NCBI GenBank assembly: GCA_023014485.1
Contig: JAJOZX010012291.1
Location: 44,821 to 108,820 of the forward strand
From: Bathynomus jamesi
Lineage: Eukaryota; Arthropoda; Malacostraca; Isopoda; Cirolanidae
Direction: 5' to 3'
DNA: 64,000 nucleotides
A program made the translations under genes and the position numbers. Of the stretch, positions 63,512-64,000 are shown piece by piece. Within the stretch, counting starts at the first letter, position 1; every line of letters begins with the position of its first letter. The notes under the pieces were generated by a model. That model worked only from the letters and a program-made list of their open reading frames with translations, was not told the origin of the DNA and searched no databases.

Positions 63512-63859
63512 ATGACCCGAAGGCCATTCTATCGAAGAGTGAGATACCAGCGTGGGAGTGGACTTGGATCCATTTTTTCATCCATACTACGCACCACTGT
63601 CCCACTGTTGAAAAGGGGTGTCAGGTACCTAGGGCGGAAGGCGTTACAAACAGGTTTTAACGCGGCAGAAGACATAATGGGTGGAACTAAGCCTAAAGAA
63701 GCTCTAAAAAAACATTTAAAACGTACACGGGACGAAATCATCAAGGATGCAAAGAGAAAAATGCGTGTGGCGGAAAGAAGAGATCTGCCAGGAAGAAGGA
63801 GTTACCATCACGTGGCGCTATACGTAAAAGGAAATAAAAAAAGTGCTCTAAGCGTATGA
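63512..63859 (+). CDS. Short basic Polinton protein (virion-core-like)
   Basis: 115 codons, intact. MTRRPFYRRVRYQRGSGLGS opens it. A Gly-rich/hydrophobic part (SIFSSILRTTVPLLKRGVRY then LGRKALQTGFNAAEDI) is followed by a strongly basic KEALKKHLKRTRDEIIKDAK block. Basic arms around an amphipathic helix resemble small DNA-condensing or membrane-active proteins in Polintons and adenovirus-like viruses. The role is inferred. It is the only Polinton gene here without a visible lesion, 28 bp downstream of the capsid-related gene. Confidence 0.6.
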   Translation: MTRRPFYRRVRYQRGSGLGSIFSSILRTTVPLLKRGVRYLGRKALQTGFNAAEDIMGGTKPKEALKKHLKRTRDEIIKDAKRKMRVAERRDLPGRRSYHHVALYVKGNKKSALSV

Positions 63860-64000
63860 AACCTATGGCTGACCATTTTCTTAACTGATATAAGCTGCGG
63901 ACACTACTCTCACGAATCATAGGCTCACTAATACTTGTCGAGAGAGGTGGCACTATTTCTGACTCGTCATGGCGCGTTTTCATCCAGATCAAAAAAAAAA
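63860..64000. other. Right edge of window, no gene start seen
   Basis: 140 bp after the basic protein. The window ends in ten A bases. The next Polinton gene would be expected just beyond. Confidence 0.4.

Larger units (their letters stand above)
52147..64000. mobile_element. Maverick/Polinton element, left and central part
   Basis: Diagnostic Polinton genes occur together: DNA polymerase B on the minus strand; packaging ATPase, integrase with chromodomain, and capsid-type proteins on the plus strand, starting from a divergent promoter region at 59925-59946. Accessory genes follow the polymerase on the minus strand. The element is interrupted by a Merlin transposon (57809-59278). Its right end and probably the protease and major capsid genes lie beyond base 64000. 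The left boundary is uncertain. Confidence 0.9.

Noticed and set aside
63990..64000. Poly(A) tail at the right edge
   Set aside because: Ten A bases at the window limit cannot be told from an A-run. There is no reason to call a retrotransposon end inside the Polinton.
1..64000. CRISPR array, riboswitches, bacterial operons
   Set aside because: Tandem repeats here are microsatellites or minisatellites without unique spacers, and the DNA is eukaryotic.

Overview
The window reads as animal nuclear DNA, from an invertebrate. It is AT-rich and full of (TA)n, (TG)n and (AAT)n microsatellites. It carries spliceosomal-type acceptor sites, tRNA-like SINE heads and a dense, nested set of eukaryotic transposable elements. 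The mix of mariner/Tc1, hAT, PIF/Harbinger, Merlin, Penelope-like, CR1/Jockey-like and Polinton elements fits arthropods or molluscs; the species cannot be told from this sequence. I see no convincing single-copy host gene, no rRNA operon and no CRISPR. Almost every coding segment belongs to a mobile element, and most are broken.

Layout. 1-2778: right part of a hAT-like element with a decayed transposase. About 3.1-10.9 kb, minus strand: one large decayed gene with an XPG/FEN1-like nuclease half, cut into pieces by two hAT MITEs, a Harbinger-like MITE and a DD37E Tc1 element. 11.5-13.5 kb: scrambled pieces of a Jockey/CR1-like retrotransposon. 14.1-15.8 kb: a 5'-truncated Penelope-like element with a GIY-YIG endonuclease and a perfect palindrome beside it. 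16.9-19.6 kb: two non-autonomous Tc1/mariner-type elements, followed by a 5S-rRNA-like segment. 20.7-25.7 kb: a decayed non-LTR retrotransposon on the minus strand, invaded by a tandem duplication and a hAT MITE. 26-27.1 kb: an inverted array of four tRNA-like units. 27.1-30.2 kb: SINEs, CR1-like tails and fold-back repeats. 31.0-32.0 kb: a Harbinger deletion derivative. 32.2-33.5 kb: a mariner with a single frameshift. 33.6-36.8 kb: a structurally complete hAT-like element whose large transposase ORF is intact. 37.3-39.4 kb: a second copy of the Jockey/CR1-like element. 39.5-40.2 kb: more tRNA-like units. 40.6-48.4 kb: a 7.8-kb DNA transposon with long terminal inverted repeats. It encodes a zinc-binding, XPG-nuclease and CXC-domain protein, and four smaller hAT-type elements sit inside it. 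49-52.1 kb: Penelope tails, a SINE split by a MITE, and minisatellites.

52.1-64.0 kb holds the left and central part of a Maverick/Polinton element. On the minus strand are accessory genes and a protein-primed-type DNA polymerase B. On the plus strand, tightly packed, are a packaging ATPase, a small basic/hydrophobic protein, a conserved Polinton protein, an integrase with a chromodomain, a putative capsid-related protein and a short basic virion-core-like protein. The polymerase is split by a complete Merlin transposon with a perfect 8-bp target duplication. Most Polinton genes carry stops or frameshifts, so this copy is dead. Its right end, including the expected major capsid gene, lies beyond the window.

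The best leads are: (i) the XPG/CXC transposon with long inverted repeats and a 3-bp target duplication, which looks Academ-like; (ii) the hAT-like element with a divergent, intact transposase and repeated subterminal motifs; (iii) the Merlin-in-Polinton nesting; and (iv) the Penelope tail with a hammerhead-core-like motif. Family assignments come from motifs and remembered family features; no search was run.
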